Shown here piece by piece: positions 12,272-23,241 of a DNA stretch of 64,000 bases. How positions within the stretch are numbered: the stretch's first letter is position 1; each line of letters opens with the position of its first letter. The translations under genes and the position numbers were made by a program. Origin of the DNA: Spizellomyces sp. 'palustris'. Lineage: Eukaryota; Chytridiomycota; Chytridiomycetes; Spizellomycetales; Spizellomycetaceae. The notes below the pieces were generated by a model. The model was not told where the DNA came from. It saw only the letters and a list, made by a program, of their open reading frames with translations, and did no database searches. The stretch lies in contig QEAR01000081.1 in assembly GCA_006535965.1 (NCBI GenBank), forward strand, positions 25,094 through 89,093, read 5' to 3'.

Positions 12272-14064
12272 ATGTCATCGGTATGGCAGGCAGCCAACAG
12301 TGGGGACCTCGCCACACTCCGGCGAGCCCTCGACGACGCTGAAAAACGCGGCGATATGGCCTTTCGAAAGGAGATGGAGTGGCAGGATGCTGTAGGTCGG
12401 ACGCCGATCATTGAGGCTGCTAAATACAATCATGTTGCGTGTGTCCGGGAACTGTTAAAACGAGGTGCGAATGTGAGGCATACAGGTAAGTGTGTGGCTT
12501 AGTTAGGTGATGGTTGACGATCATGGCATTGGGGATTCATGACTTGGGGAATGCATTTGCTTTGTGGGAAATGTTTGGCGAGTGTTTGGTTTCTGTTTTC
12601 CTCCTTTGTTGCGTTTCGCAGCTGTCGCTGCATTCATCGCTTTCGAGTGTTGCCATTAGGGCAGATGGCCCCATCTTGCGCGCGTCATGGCACTGCCCAC
12701 AGTCTCCCTTCCCGCCCAACCCACACAAAACACAACACAGTAGGGCGGGAAGAAAAGGACTTGCGCCACTCTCGTCGTTCTCCCCTCCTCCTCTTTGCAA
12801 CCCCACTCAACCATTGTAACTAGCTCTCCTCGGCACCGCGATGGATTACACGACGCATCCCGAAATAAAGGAACTCCTTGCACAGGCTGCTGGCCTCAAG
12901 AACATGGCCAATGTACCTACGGCGTGGCATCCCCTTCCGCCAGCTGCCCCGCCTCCCGTGATGGGTGAAAGGGAAGTGGATGCTGAGCGCATCCTCCTCC
13001 TCCAACAACAGCAACAGGAGAGAAAATTGAGTGCATATGGTGGTGAGGTGCGTGGGTTATGCAGGTTTTGGCAAAAAGGAACATGTCGGTGAGTAGATAT
13101 TGCTCGTGTCTCACTGTTCTTCTTGAAAGTGTTGAATGTTTTGGGGTTTTGTAGGTATGGGGATACTTGCTGGTTTATTCATGAAGGACAAGCGGGAGCG
13201 CCAATGTCGCCTTTGCAACAGAATCAAGCTGGCTATTGTCGGTCTCGGGATTTGTGTTGGCCTCAGCAGCTGCAACAACTCCAGCAGCTGCAACTACAAC
13301 AATTGCACCAACAGCAGCAACTGTCATACCAAACATCCAATCATTCCCGGACCCAATCCGCCGGACAAGGCACCTTTTCCTCCTTCCACACTCTCCCACT
13401 CTCGCGAAACTCGTCACGGAGTGTATGCAGGTACTGGCTTCAGGGTATCTGCAATAGGGGCCCCGCATGCCGCTTCCTCCATGGCTCAGCCGCTCCAGCT
13501 GCCATTGGAGCCGCGGCCGCCGCCATTGCGGAACGTAACGCCCTAACAGCCGCACGACCCCGGCCCCGCCCGCGGTCTGCTCCATACATTCAAACCCTTC
13601 CCCCGTCCATGGATGCCATGTCCACCCATCCTCAAATGACGCGACCCCGCCATTACTCCCACCCATCCCTCCTGCTCCCGAGTCTACCCACGCCCACAGC
13701 AACGTACGAGGCCCTCCTCGAGTCCCTCCCTTCGTCATCTCCCATCCCGCCCCTAACGGAAGCCTCTTCTGTAGACTCGTTTGCCCTCCCGTTCGACTTG
13801 GATGAATACGACGACTATTCCGAGGCCGGATTGGAACTGGGTGGGTTGGATGAGAATCAAGTGTTGGGGCTTTTGGCTTCCTCTTTTCCCCCTTCTTCGG
13901 CTGCTTTGGTTCCTTCTTTTGCGCCCGTGTCACCTCCTAGCGTCTCCAGGCCAGGCTCGCGTGTACTGCGTTCGAGTGTTCCGCATTCTGAAAGCGAGAA
14001 ATTGTGGAAGGAGGATATGTGGGGTGCGAGTGTTTTGAAGGCCTTGGGTCGGTTGGCGTTGTGA
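12272..14064 (+). CDS. Ankyrin-repeat protein with two CCCH zinc fingers
   Basis: Three exons: 12272-12485, 12824-13088 and 13155-14064; 462 residues. The N-terminus (WQAANSGDLATLRRALDDAE..., GRTPIIEAAKYNHVACVRELLKRGANVRHT) is ankyrin sequence. The 338-nt first intron was chosen because its phase joins RHT to ALLGTAMDYTTHPEIKELL, the expected end of the next ankyrin repeat. The fingers follow. Finger 1, CRFWQKGTCRYGDTCWFIH, spans the second intron. Finger 2 is CRYWLQGICNRGPACRFLH. Both are C-x7-C-x5-C-x3-H. Between them lies a Gln/Leu repeat, and the C-terminal half is Pro/Ser-rich. CCCH fingers of this type bind RNA, so a post-transcriptional role is likely. The ankyrin-then-double-CCCH order resembles plant TZF-type proteins, but the spacing differs (C-x7 rather than C-x8). 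Confidence 0.82.
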
Positions 14065-14797
14065 AGTAGTGAATCGTGAAGGTTGTTTATAACCTTGGAG
14101 TAAAGGTTAAACGTGAAAGAAGGCAATGGAGAAACACACAAGTAAAGGAAAAAGAAGAACAAGTGGCATTAAACAAAAAAGAGGTGGTGTATGGGTCTTT
14201 TTGGACGAGGCTTTCTGTGTAGAATTGTTTTTTTTGGTGTGTCTGTAGGATTGTATGCAGGTTGCTTTTTAGCCTTTTGTTTTTTTTTTTGTGTATACCC
14301 AGTTGAGTTAGAGTAGCTGTGATTGGGGAAGAGGTAGCGGAGACGGAAAAAAAAAAAAAGAAATGAAAGATGGGAGGAGAAACACAATGTAGAGTACGTC
14401 TTTTTTGTTTTGGTGAAGACCCACCGGGAATATGACACTCATGAAAAATGCATGGTGGAAAACCCCAGCGAGGTCTCAGCCTTGTGTTCTATATTTTTGA
14501 CTCAGCCATTTTAATGAGTTTGGAACACCTCTGGGTCTGGACAGCATTTCACACCTCTTTGAATGACGACAGCGTTTGAGGAAACCGTTTACTATACTAC
14601 TTCAACAGCTCCTCAAAGGTCGAACTTGCGTTAAAGACCCCATTCGCATTTCACATTTCAGTCCGTTCATGATTTGACAAAGATTGAACATTTCACACAT
14701 TTTGCACAGCCACATCCGCTCGATTGACACCGCTCCAAACTGCTGTTCACCTTTTTCCTTGCCAAACAAGGATTTGGTACATGTAGATGCACGCAAC
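14065..14797. other. Intergenic region with T- and A-homopolymers
   Basis: 733 bp. It holds poly-T and poly-A runs (near 14227-14292 and 14347-14359), consistent with 3' processing signals of the upstream gene, and then the leader of the next gene. I see no coding exon or structured RNA. Confidence 0.5.
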
Positions 14798-17700
14798 ATG
14801 ACCAACGCCGGCTCGGTCACAGTCCCACGCGCAGATTCATTGTCTGGAGAACCGGACGAACCTATATGTACGGAGACTGGAGTAAGCGTTCCATTGACAT
14901 GGGAGGAGGAGTTGGCCGAGGACGAACCTCTTGTTCCGACATATGGAAAAATGCAGCGAGCCCCTTCTCCGCCTTTGGATAATCTCGTGCCTGACAGGTA
15001 GGGTGCTAGTGCTTTATTTGTCATTGTTACTGCGGGTAGGGCTGACCAACCCACCCTGGTTCGTAGTGCGTCAGAGGCGACTGATGCCTCATCTCCTACC
15101 TTTCCATCTCACAACATAAATGGGCACTCTAATGTACACCACCCACCTCCCAGCACCAACGCCCTATTCCCTCCCACCCCAGACCCAACACGCTCATCCC
15201 ACGACTCGGCCCGCACAGCCCGCGAAATCAACAACCTATCCGAAACAGCCATCCCAATTGGCGTGACAACCGGAGAACGTAAGAGTGCCGAAGTGGATTT
15301 GATGAGACGTGATTGGACGTGGGGTCCTAGGGGAAAGTTACGCATTGTGAACCAAGAGAGTACTGTGCAGGAAGAGGCAGGGAAGACTCTTACCGATGCG
15401 TCCTACCCGCGACCCATGACATCTCAATCAAGCGCTGATAGTCCTTCTACAATGTCTTCATACTATGCACGACCGACAAGCGTGTACAGGGAGTATCTAT
15501 CAGACTCCCCTACTCCGCCCATCACCACAACACAGACACTGCAAGAGATTTACCCCCGCACGAGCATTCCACCCCGTCCCTCACTGCGGCCGAGTGGAAC
15601 AGTCGCAGGCGTATATTACCCTCCCCGACCGAGACCCAAGGTAGTCGATATTCGGCAACCGACTAAGGGGGCAAAAAGCAATGTTGTTTTGAGGGCCAAG
15701 AGTCGGATGCGAAGGGTGTTGTTGGGTGGGGGCAAGAAGAAGAAGGAGGGGCAAAAAATGAATGGGGAGAATCGGATGTCGGTGGAGTCCTCTGATCAAT
15801 CTGGGAAGGTGGAATCTGTGAGTCCATCTGCGTCGTCATCGCCGCGTGAAACTAGAGAGCAAGAGCTGCAGCAGCCGCCTACAGAACAGCAACAGCAGCA
15901 ATCGCAAATCTCAAGTATATCACCGAATTACAGTACATCACCGCATCTTCATGACCCCGCCTTCCGAATGTGGACCGTCCGCCACCAGCCCAGTAGCGGC
16001 GCCCCTCTCCTCGTCGTCAAATCTCCCCTCCTAGGCGAGACACTCTCGAAAGAACTCGGCCTCGACTCCTCCAACTCTTCTCAATCCGATGGCCCCGAAT
16101 TTGTCCCCTCAAAACATGTACCACCCGCCACTGAACAAGAATTGATCATCAAAACCCGCATCTACAACCCACCACAACACCTCTTTCCCAACTTGAGGTC
16201 GAACCCCACGCGATCAATGGTTGGCTCCCAGAGTGGTGCCCAGCGCGAACCCGTTGGTGTTCCAACACATCTTGCTCCGCTTGAGAATGCAAGTAGGTGG
16301 AGTTTACCGGCGAGGAAGGAATCGCTTTTAGACGAGGAGGAGAATACGAATGTGGGTCATCCCTCTCCCACAGGTGTTAAGTACACTTCAATCGATACGC
16401 GACGATTTACGAGGGAATCGATGACCTCATCGACATCACAGATGGATGCCGGTAACACGACTGAACCTTTACATCGGTTGTCTGGTGGACGAGTTGGGGT
16501 ATATACTTTGGTGGCATCTCCCACTGCGATGTCGCCAAGCCAAAGCGGACCGCAAGTGGTAGATGCGCCTCTTGTGGCATCGCCGACTGCAATGTTTCCA
16601 TGGCGAGAGCGCCCCCCGCAGCCTGATGCACGTCCGATGGGAACGCATGGAATGGGTGCTGTATCGGCTGCGTCGATGGTGGAAGGTGAACGAACGGTGG
16701 CGGTCGAGACAATTTCTCAGAGTGACGGGCCTCCTTGTACAGACGCTGACCCCACCACGCATCTATTCAGTCAGCCCTGGCAGCCGCAAGGGCCTATAGC
16801 GAATGGTGTATTGACCCGTCGAGATGACCGCGCTCTGGAAGACAAGCAGTTTGAGCCAGCTGAATCATCTCTGCCATTGACATCTTCAGATACATTGGCG
16901 GCACTTGTGACTCCCGTCGCATCGGAGATACGGAACCCTACCGTACCTTCTCCGACCACCTATCCAACGATTACTACCGATGGATTGACATACCCGGATG
17001 AACCGCCTTCACAAGAGGAAGAGGAAGAGAGGTTCGAGCGCACGGGCACAGTTTCACCTTCCATTGCTGGTGCACTAGCTGGGTGCGAAGCGTCCCCTGT
17101 TTTCATGCGAACCCTGACCTGGGCCCCACGTCTCCCATTACGCGTAGTCAATTTAAAAGAAGGTTTGGATGAGGGGCGCACGGAGGATAGGGAAGAAAAT
17201 GTTCTTACAGATATTCCAATGTGGCCAATCCCACCTACTTTGGATTCCTCGCCCCCCGAGTCTGATCAGTTTGATTTCCCCACTCAACCGACCGATGCTG
17301 CCACTCCCAAGGAAACCGTTTCTGCAAGTCGATCAAGCGTCGCGCGTTTCAAGTCGCGCGTGCGGCGGGTGATGCATAGGCATGGTGGTGGACGGAACAC
17401 CCCCGCTAGCTCTGCTAGACGGTTCACCTCGTCGGGTATGGCGGGGGCGCGTGCAACGAATCAAATAGGAGGTGAACGACCGGAACAGATGGACATGCTA
17501 CCACCTAGGACGGTGTCGATGGTATTATCCCCGGAAGAGGATGGCATGCCGCCTGAATCGGAAGATTCCTCACCTAGTTTGAGTGAAATGTCTCGTCATT
17601 TTCGTCCTCCGCCGCCGCCACCGCCTGTCCGGGTTGAGTCGATGATTTCGGAACCAGATGCTCCGGTGCCAGCAGTTGGAGGGCCGGATGTGCCGGAGCA

Positions 17701-19684
17701 CGGAGCTCATGGTATTGTGAATGAAGGGGTGCGTAATACCCCTGTACGTGTTGATCCTGATAGTGATCGAGCGGAGGAAAAAGGTTCTATGCCCTGTGAT
17801 GCAGAAATCCAGGATCATGTCATGAAATATCATGAAGAGTTGAAAGAGAATTTGGAGAAAAGATTACAAATTCAACTACCGGAACGGGTCGATTCCCGTG
17901 TTGCAGAGTCCTCGAGTACGCCAGGAGGACCATCATCGTTAGACCAAGTTCCACCATCTCCTCCGCACTCTCGAAGGGATGCTGCTGCAAGTCCTTCCAC
18001 ACCCCGGCCCAACTCATCGCAAGAGAGTTTGGAGAAAATATTACAAATTCAACTACCGGAACGGGTCGATTCCCGTATTGCAGAGTCCTCGAGTACGCCA
18101 GGAAGACCATCATCGTTAGACCAAGTTGCACCATCTCCTCCCCAGTCTCGAAGGGATGCTGCTGCAAGTCCTTCCACACCCCTGCCCAACCCATCGCAAG
18201 ACATTCCCGACCGCCCAAGTTTTGACAGTTTCAACTCTGGATCAACCGCAACCGTCGTCAACCTGTCAATCACACCCCGACGGGCAGCGTCTCCCGAGCA
18301 AATGAATGAGAAGCATGTTTCCGATGCGCACATGCCAGAGCCAAACACATCGCAGCCTGCTGGTGCCGTGAAAGCGACAACAGAAGAAGAATGGAAAGCT
18401 GCCCAAGCGGATCTGTTGGAGCGGATTGCGAAGCAGTTGGGACGAACGTCTATATCCACACCGACTGGATCACCAGAGAGTGAGAGAAGCCGAGTCCTCA
18501 TCTCTCGACCCATGTCGTTTGTCTCCCAACCCGCAACTTGGGTCTATACGAGCAATGATCACATGTTGGACGATTTGGTGAGAACGGCCGCTGCGTCCTC
18601 AACCCCGTCCCAACCACAGCATACTTGGTCGTATTCCTCCTCTGGCTCGTTATATGGGGGGTTTGAGCCTTTGGCGAATTATGTGCCTGAGCCGGCTCAT
18701 GGGGGGTTTGAGCCTTTGGCGAATTATGTGCCTGAATCGGCTCATGGGGGGTTTGAGCCTTTGGCGAAGTATGTACCTCAACCGGTGCATGGGGGGTTCA
18801 CTTCGTCGAGTGCGTCGTTCGAGTACTCGGCGCGAACGGAATCGGTTGGTCAAGGGAGTGGAATACCCGTGCGGGCGCCTCAGCACCCGTGGCCGAATGT
18901 ACAACCCGTCGACGGTGGTAGAGTAGGCTCGGTGACAGGGTCTGTGACGGGGTCTGTGACGGGGTCGACTGCTTCGGGGGATACCTTTGGATGCACGTAC
19001 AGCGATGGCGGGGAGGGACAGAACGACGCTGCATGGCCTTTGCGAACCGCGTCGAGTGTAGATATGAGTCAAGATGGCCATCCTACGAGTGGAGTGGAAC
19101 ATAGTGCGGACGCGTATCCTGTCATGTCCCAGCAACCCGCACGACCTCTGCGGCATCGGCAACCGACACCTGCCTGGCCGAAACGGGACACATCCGTCCA
19201 AGCCAGCGTCTCGTCCCGATCCAGCGCCGCCGGAGAAATATTGGAACATCCTCCTCATAGATCCGCATCTCCCTGGTCCTTTGTTTCAGGCGCATCGGCC
19301 CACCTCACCCGCAGTGAACCTCAAGAAGGCATGGCACCTCTTGGACCGTATTCCCAAGATTCATACCGGGACATGGCTTCCCTGCCGCATGTCCCCCCTG
19401 TCCCACTCCCGTCCGTCAACACCCACCCCTGGCTCGACCAGTCTATCCCTCCTTCAAGATTTAATCCCCCCCGCCCGTGGTCCCTACCCCCCAACCAAAC
19501 CGATAAAAACGTGGTCATCCCACCGCGGCATAGCGCTCATTCCGGATTTAAAGTCTTGGGCGTTCAGCATGTTGCTGGCGTTACTGGTGTCGATGATGCT
19601 GCAATTACCGGTGCGCCTTCCAAGAGGGGCAAGGAGAACAAGGGGAGGTGGAGTCGGGTGGTTGGAATTGTTAAAGGGCGGTGA
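14798..19684 (+). CDS. Large Pro/Ser-rich, probably disordered protein with internal repeats
   Basis: Two exons, 14798-14997 and 15067-19684, give 1605 residues. The intron has GT..AG ends and preserves phase; the frame upstream of the first in-frame Met of exon 2 is clearly coding (SASEATDASSPTFPSHNINGHS). No family recognised. Composition is Pro/Ser/Thr/Glu-rich with basic islands. Two diverged copies of one module are present. The first is DWTWGPRGKLRIVNQ (near 15310), followed by LRAKSRMRRVLLGGGKKKK (near 15690). The second is TLTWAPRLPLRVVNLKEG (near 17112), followed by FKSRVRRVMHRHGGGR (near 17347). Three tandem repeats lie in the C-terminal half and are listed separately. The C-terminus is basic (KRGKENKGRWSRVVGIVKGR). 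There is no membrane segment. Inference: a scaffold or cytoskeleton/cortex-associated protein with phosphorylation-rich linkers; function unknown. Confidence 0.72.
17851..18202 (+). repeat. Tandem 177-bp coding repeat, two copies
   Basis: Two near-identical copies, starting at 17851 and 18028, lie inside the Pro/Ser-rich gene. They encode about 59 residues each, beginning LEKRLQIQLPERVDSRVAES and LEKILQIQLPERVDSRIAES. The few nucleotide differences suggest a recent duplication. Confidence 0.9.
18655..18795 (+). repeat. Tandem 45-bp coding repeat, three copies
   Basis: Units begin with GTTTGAG at 18661, 18706 and 18751. They encode GGFEPLANYVPEPAH-type 15-residue repeats (the third has AKYVPQPVH), followed by a fourth truncated GGF. 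The repeat is in frame, so copy-number change would not disrupt the protein. Confidence 0.9.
18928..18968 (+). repeat. Tandem 12-bp coding repeat (GSVT)
   Basis: Three GSVT units followed by GST, near-perfect at the DNA level. A simple in-frame minisatellite in the same gene. Confidence 0.8.
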
Positions 19685-21889
19685 TGAGTAGAACTTTCCG
19701 TTTCCGCGTATTTGAGAGAGGTTTTGTTTTTGAGTGTGGTGGGATGTAAATGGTTTTACCATTTCTTGTCTGATTATTATCATTTATTTGTAGTGGTGAG
19801 TAGTTTTTGTTTGTTGTTGGATTTTTGTAATAGAATTGACGGGACACTTTTTGTTTTACTTTTTATGTTTTCTGCGTTTTATCGTTTGACAGAGTGCTTT
19901 TTGTCGGGAACTTTCTCACCCATTTTCGTGTTGTCATCCTTTTTCTAGTAGACGTTTGTCTTGTCTCGCCCATTTATAAAAAGGCGAACTGCTATCCCCT
20001 GTCCAGTTTTCAGTCAATGTCCAAATGCGTTGTTGGTCAATGCAGCCAGATGGACCATTATTGGGTGAAAGTTTTTAAAGATTGCAGACATTTCCATCAT
20101 TTAGTTTCTGGATAGGTGATTTGTGAATTCAGGGGATGAACGGCGTTTGGGAGACAAAAACTTAAAAGTCAATCATTTTGATTTTCAAACAACATTCTGC
20201 ATTTAAGTTTTTTTACAAGTTTTTTCGTTGATGTCCCCTGAATATAGTGGGTCCTATTCCTTGGAATGCTGCCAACAACTACAAAGGAATCTGACGAGAT
20301 GCACAAACCAATATTTAGTTATTAAAATCTCTCAACCTATAGGCAGCCTTTGTTGTTGGGCACTTTTGCTTTTGGTTCACTGGTAAACCTTTTCATTCTT
20401 GAGCACCGTAAAACGTCCAAAGGTTTTCGTGGATCAACCAAAGAAACGTGTTAAGAGACGCCGACCAGGATATGAGGTACTTGTAAGAGTATCCTCTTTT
20501 TGATTGACAAGAGCTATCTTGTTTAATGACAAACAACCTATTGACATTCCGGCATCGTAGCCGCGCAAGACAAGGACTTGTAGGGCGATTTGATACAAAT
20601 CGTGCAACGTTTATTGTTCGTTAAACCGCAATATGTTGGATATGTTTTCCGACAGGTTCGGACTGTGTGCAATGGTGCCAGTCGGACATGGCATACTATA
20701 TTGTTGGAGCAGCATGTTAGGCTCAGTGAACCGCATTGTTCGATCCATGTTGCTGCATTCTCTGCATTGTTCCATTATCAGAGAAACACAGTTTTAGCTG
20801 GCATTTTGGGTACAAATCTGAGTGCAAAAACCATCAACATCTCTGGTAAGGAGACAAAAGGGTGGACGATATATAAAAGTCGGGGTTGGAACCGTCCGTG
20901 TCATTTAATTATCCCGTCGGTTGATGGGGAGTAAACGACATGGTGAAGGTTGTCTTTTTTCGGGATCATGTTCCCAGTAGTGGGATGCATTGCGTCCTGT
21001 GACCAGAGGTGAAGTTTTGGAGTGTGTTTTTGCAAAAATAAAGAAAGTAATCCTAAATGTGCGGGAGCCATATTGAAATCCGTCAACAAAAATCCCAGTT
21101 TACTGACTCCCCATAAACGTCGCAGTTCCTTGGGGGAAATAATAAATGCGTTTGCTGATTGCATTAAACGAGACAGTGAAGAGCATCCGCTGGCTTCGTG
21201 ACATTCGCCAAAAAAAAATAATGTTTGGAGTTTTTTGGTGGAATGTACATCTCCTGAACGTAAATCCGTGCGGACACAAAACCCGCTCATGTTGCCAAGT
21301 CACAGTCTACCTCCCCCTTCTACCTGCCCGTCTGTTGTGGTCGACAGCATGAAAATATGCGGATTGAAGATCGTCCAAACCCCGGAAACGCTTCCAAAAG
21401 ACACGATCTCGTAAATAGAGTAGCTAAACAAGGTCAGCCTTCATTGTTGTTGTTTCGCAGCAATACCGCATTCAAGATTGAAAAAAAAACATGGCTAGAA
21501 CTCTGAAATCAGTTGGGTTTAACGCTAAACATTCACGGGCCCTTGAGCGTACAGACAACAAGAAGCATTGGAATTTCAAGTAAATTGAATATGACATTGG
21601 AAGCATGTTTTCAAGACTGTGTCATTTATAACCGTGAAAACTGATCTATACCTGGCGAGCTGCAATATTAGTAAATGTGCCACAATGCTGCAAGTCATAT
21701 TCCTTCGGATGCGAGTCCAAATCGTAACCCAATATCATGAAGAATGTCCTTTCAAACGGTTTGACGGCTGGTACGGAATTCCTTTTGGTTGCTGAGGTTT
21801 GCCTTGCGCGAATCTGGTCCCAACGCGTCGTGTACGTGATCAAAGCAACTGCCTTGTCTGTTGCCCCATTGCCTTGAACGAAAACTGAT
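19685..21889. other. 2.2-kb gene-free stretch
   Basis: A/T-rich sequence with many short frames, none showing coding composition or splice-linked continuation. It holds the 3' region of the Pro/Ser-rich gene, an imperfect inverted repeat (20127-20243), and the 5' region of CDK20. No tRNA or other RNA gene recognised. Confidence 0.5.
20127..20243. repeat. Imperfect inverted repeat, MITE-like
   Basis: ATTCAGGGG at 20127-20135 is matched by its exact complement CCCCTGAAT at 20235-20243. The arms continue imperfectly inward: AACG against CGTT, then an AAAAACTTAAA block against TTTAAGTTTTT. Total length about 117 bp in a gene-free stretch. It could be a short non-autonomous element or a hairpin-forming transcript; no target-site duplication was identified with confidence. 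Confidence 0.4.
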
Positions 21890-23182
21890 ATGGACCGATA
21901 CAAAATCCTCGGCAAAGTACGTCATCTGCAAACACATCCATCTCCTACAACCTTGACAGCCAGCTCATCTCCTCTACACAAGCACAGATAGGCGAAGGGG
22001 CCCACGGTGTGGTTCTCAAAGCCAAATCCATCGAGACAGGTCTAGTGGTTGCGCTTAAAAAAGTCCCATTGCGACGATTGGAAGATGGGATTCCAAATAC
22101 GATTTTGAGAGAAATCAAGGCTTTGCAGGAGATTGATCATCAGAATGTAAAACGTCTGTCAAATCTCTTTCTTTTACGCAAACTTTGCCGACTTGTAATA
22201 TTAGGTCGTCAAACTCCTTTCCGTGCACCCCTCTGGTCCCTCTTTTGTCCTCGTCTTTGAGTACATGCTCTCAGACCTCTCCCACATCCTCCGCACAACA
22301 CCCCTCACCTCCTCTCAAGTAAAAGCATATATGCTCATGCTTCTGCGAGGGTTATCCTATTGTCATGAGAACAACATCATGCATAGGGACTTGAAGCCTG
22401 CCAACCTCCTCATTTCGCCGACGGGTGTTCTTAAGCTGGCGGATTTTGGGCTGGCAAGGGTCCATCGATATGCAGGCGAGGAGATCCCCAAACGCCCGTA
22501 TTCGCATCAAGTAGCGACCAGATGGTATAGAGCACCCGAGTTGCTGTATGGGGCCAGGATGTATGATGCAGGAGTAGATCTGTGGGCTGTGGGGTGTATA
22601 TTTGGGGAGCTATTGAACCATTCCCCACTATTCCCGGGTCAAAATGATATTGACCAGTTGTATTGTGTGTTGAGTATATTGGGGACGCCGACAAAGGAGA
22701 GCTGGCCGGTGAGCACAGCACAGAACCGTTGCATTTCTCTCATTGTGTTGCATCTCATTTCTCAGCTATACGTAGGACCTTGAAACTTTGCCAGATTACA
22801 ACAAGATTCAATTCCCAAATATGCCCGCTGTAGCATTAGAACGTGTATGCCCAGACGCATCCCAAGAGGCGGTAGGATTATTGAAAAAGTTCCTCGTATA
22901 CTCTTGCAAACATCGTATCCCAGCAAAGGAGGTCAGCTGTTGCACATCACGGTTCGGTTCTACTCTACAATGACGACTAACACCAACATGGTGCATTGCT
23001 ACCAACAGGCCCTGCTCGAACCCTACTTCTTCAATAAACCGCTCCCTGCCCACCACCTCGAGCTCCCAATCCCAGAAAGAACAACCCAGGAACAATTCGA
23101 CGTGGACAAATCGCTGGATGTGTCCGTATTTTTCCCACTCGGTACCGGAGGAGGCGGTGGGGATGGTATAGTCGAAGATTGA
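21890..23182 (+). CDS. CDK20: Cyclin-dependent kinase 20 (CCRK family)
   Basis: Five exons: 21890-21916, 21988-22146, 22205-22708, 22776-22931 and 23009-23182; 339 residues, the family length. Exon 1 (MDRYKILGK) joins IGEGAHGVVLKAKSIETG, the glycine-rich loop. Then come the catalytic lysine in VALKKV, the C-helix region IPNTILREIKALQEI, the catalytic loop HRDLKPANLL, DFGLAR and VATRWYRAPELLYGARMYD. The C-terminal LPDYNKIQF and LPAHHLELPIPER are specific to CDK20 rather than CDK7 or CDK10. In other eukaryotes CDK20 regulates ciliary length, upstream of MAK/ICK kinases. Its presence suggests that this organism builds a flagellum. The gene converges on VPS16 with 59 bp between stop codons. Confidence 0.92.
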
Positions 23183-23241
23183 GTTTCCATCGGGCCGAAC
23201 GAATATGGAAGAGGGATAATTTCGAGCCGCTACAACTCTGC

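Noticed and set aside
13175-13933. 252-codon minus-strand frame
   Set aside because: Antisense shadow of the Pro/Gln-rich CCCH protein exon.
18650-19258. 202-codon minus-strand frame with repeats (RLKPPMSRFRHI...)
   Set aside because: Its repeats are the complement of the 45-bp coding repeat of the plus-strand gene.
20590-20934. 114-codon plus-strand open frame
   Set aside because: No coding composition, no splice partners, no recognisable domain; sits in A/T-rich gene-free DNA.
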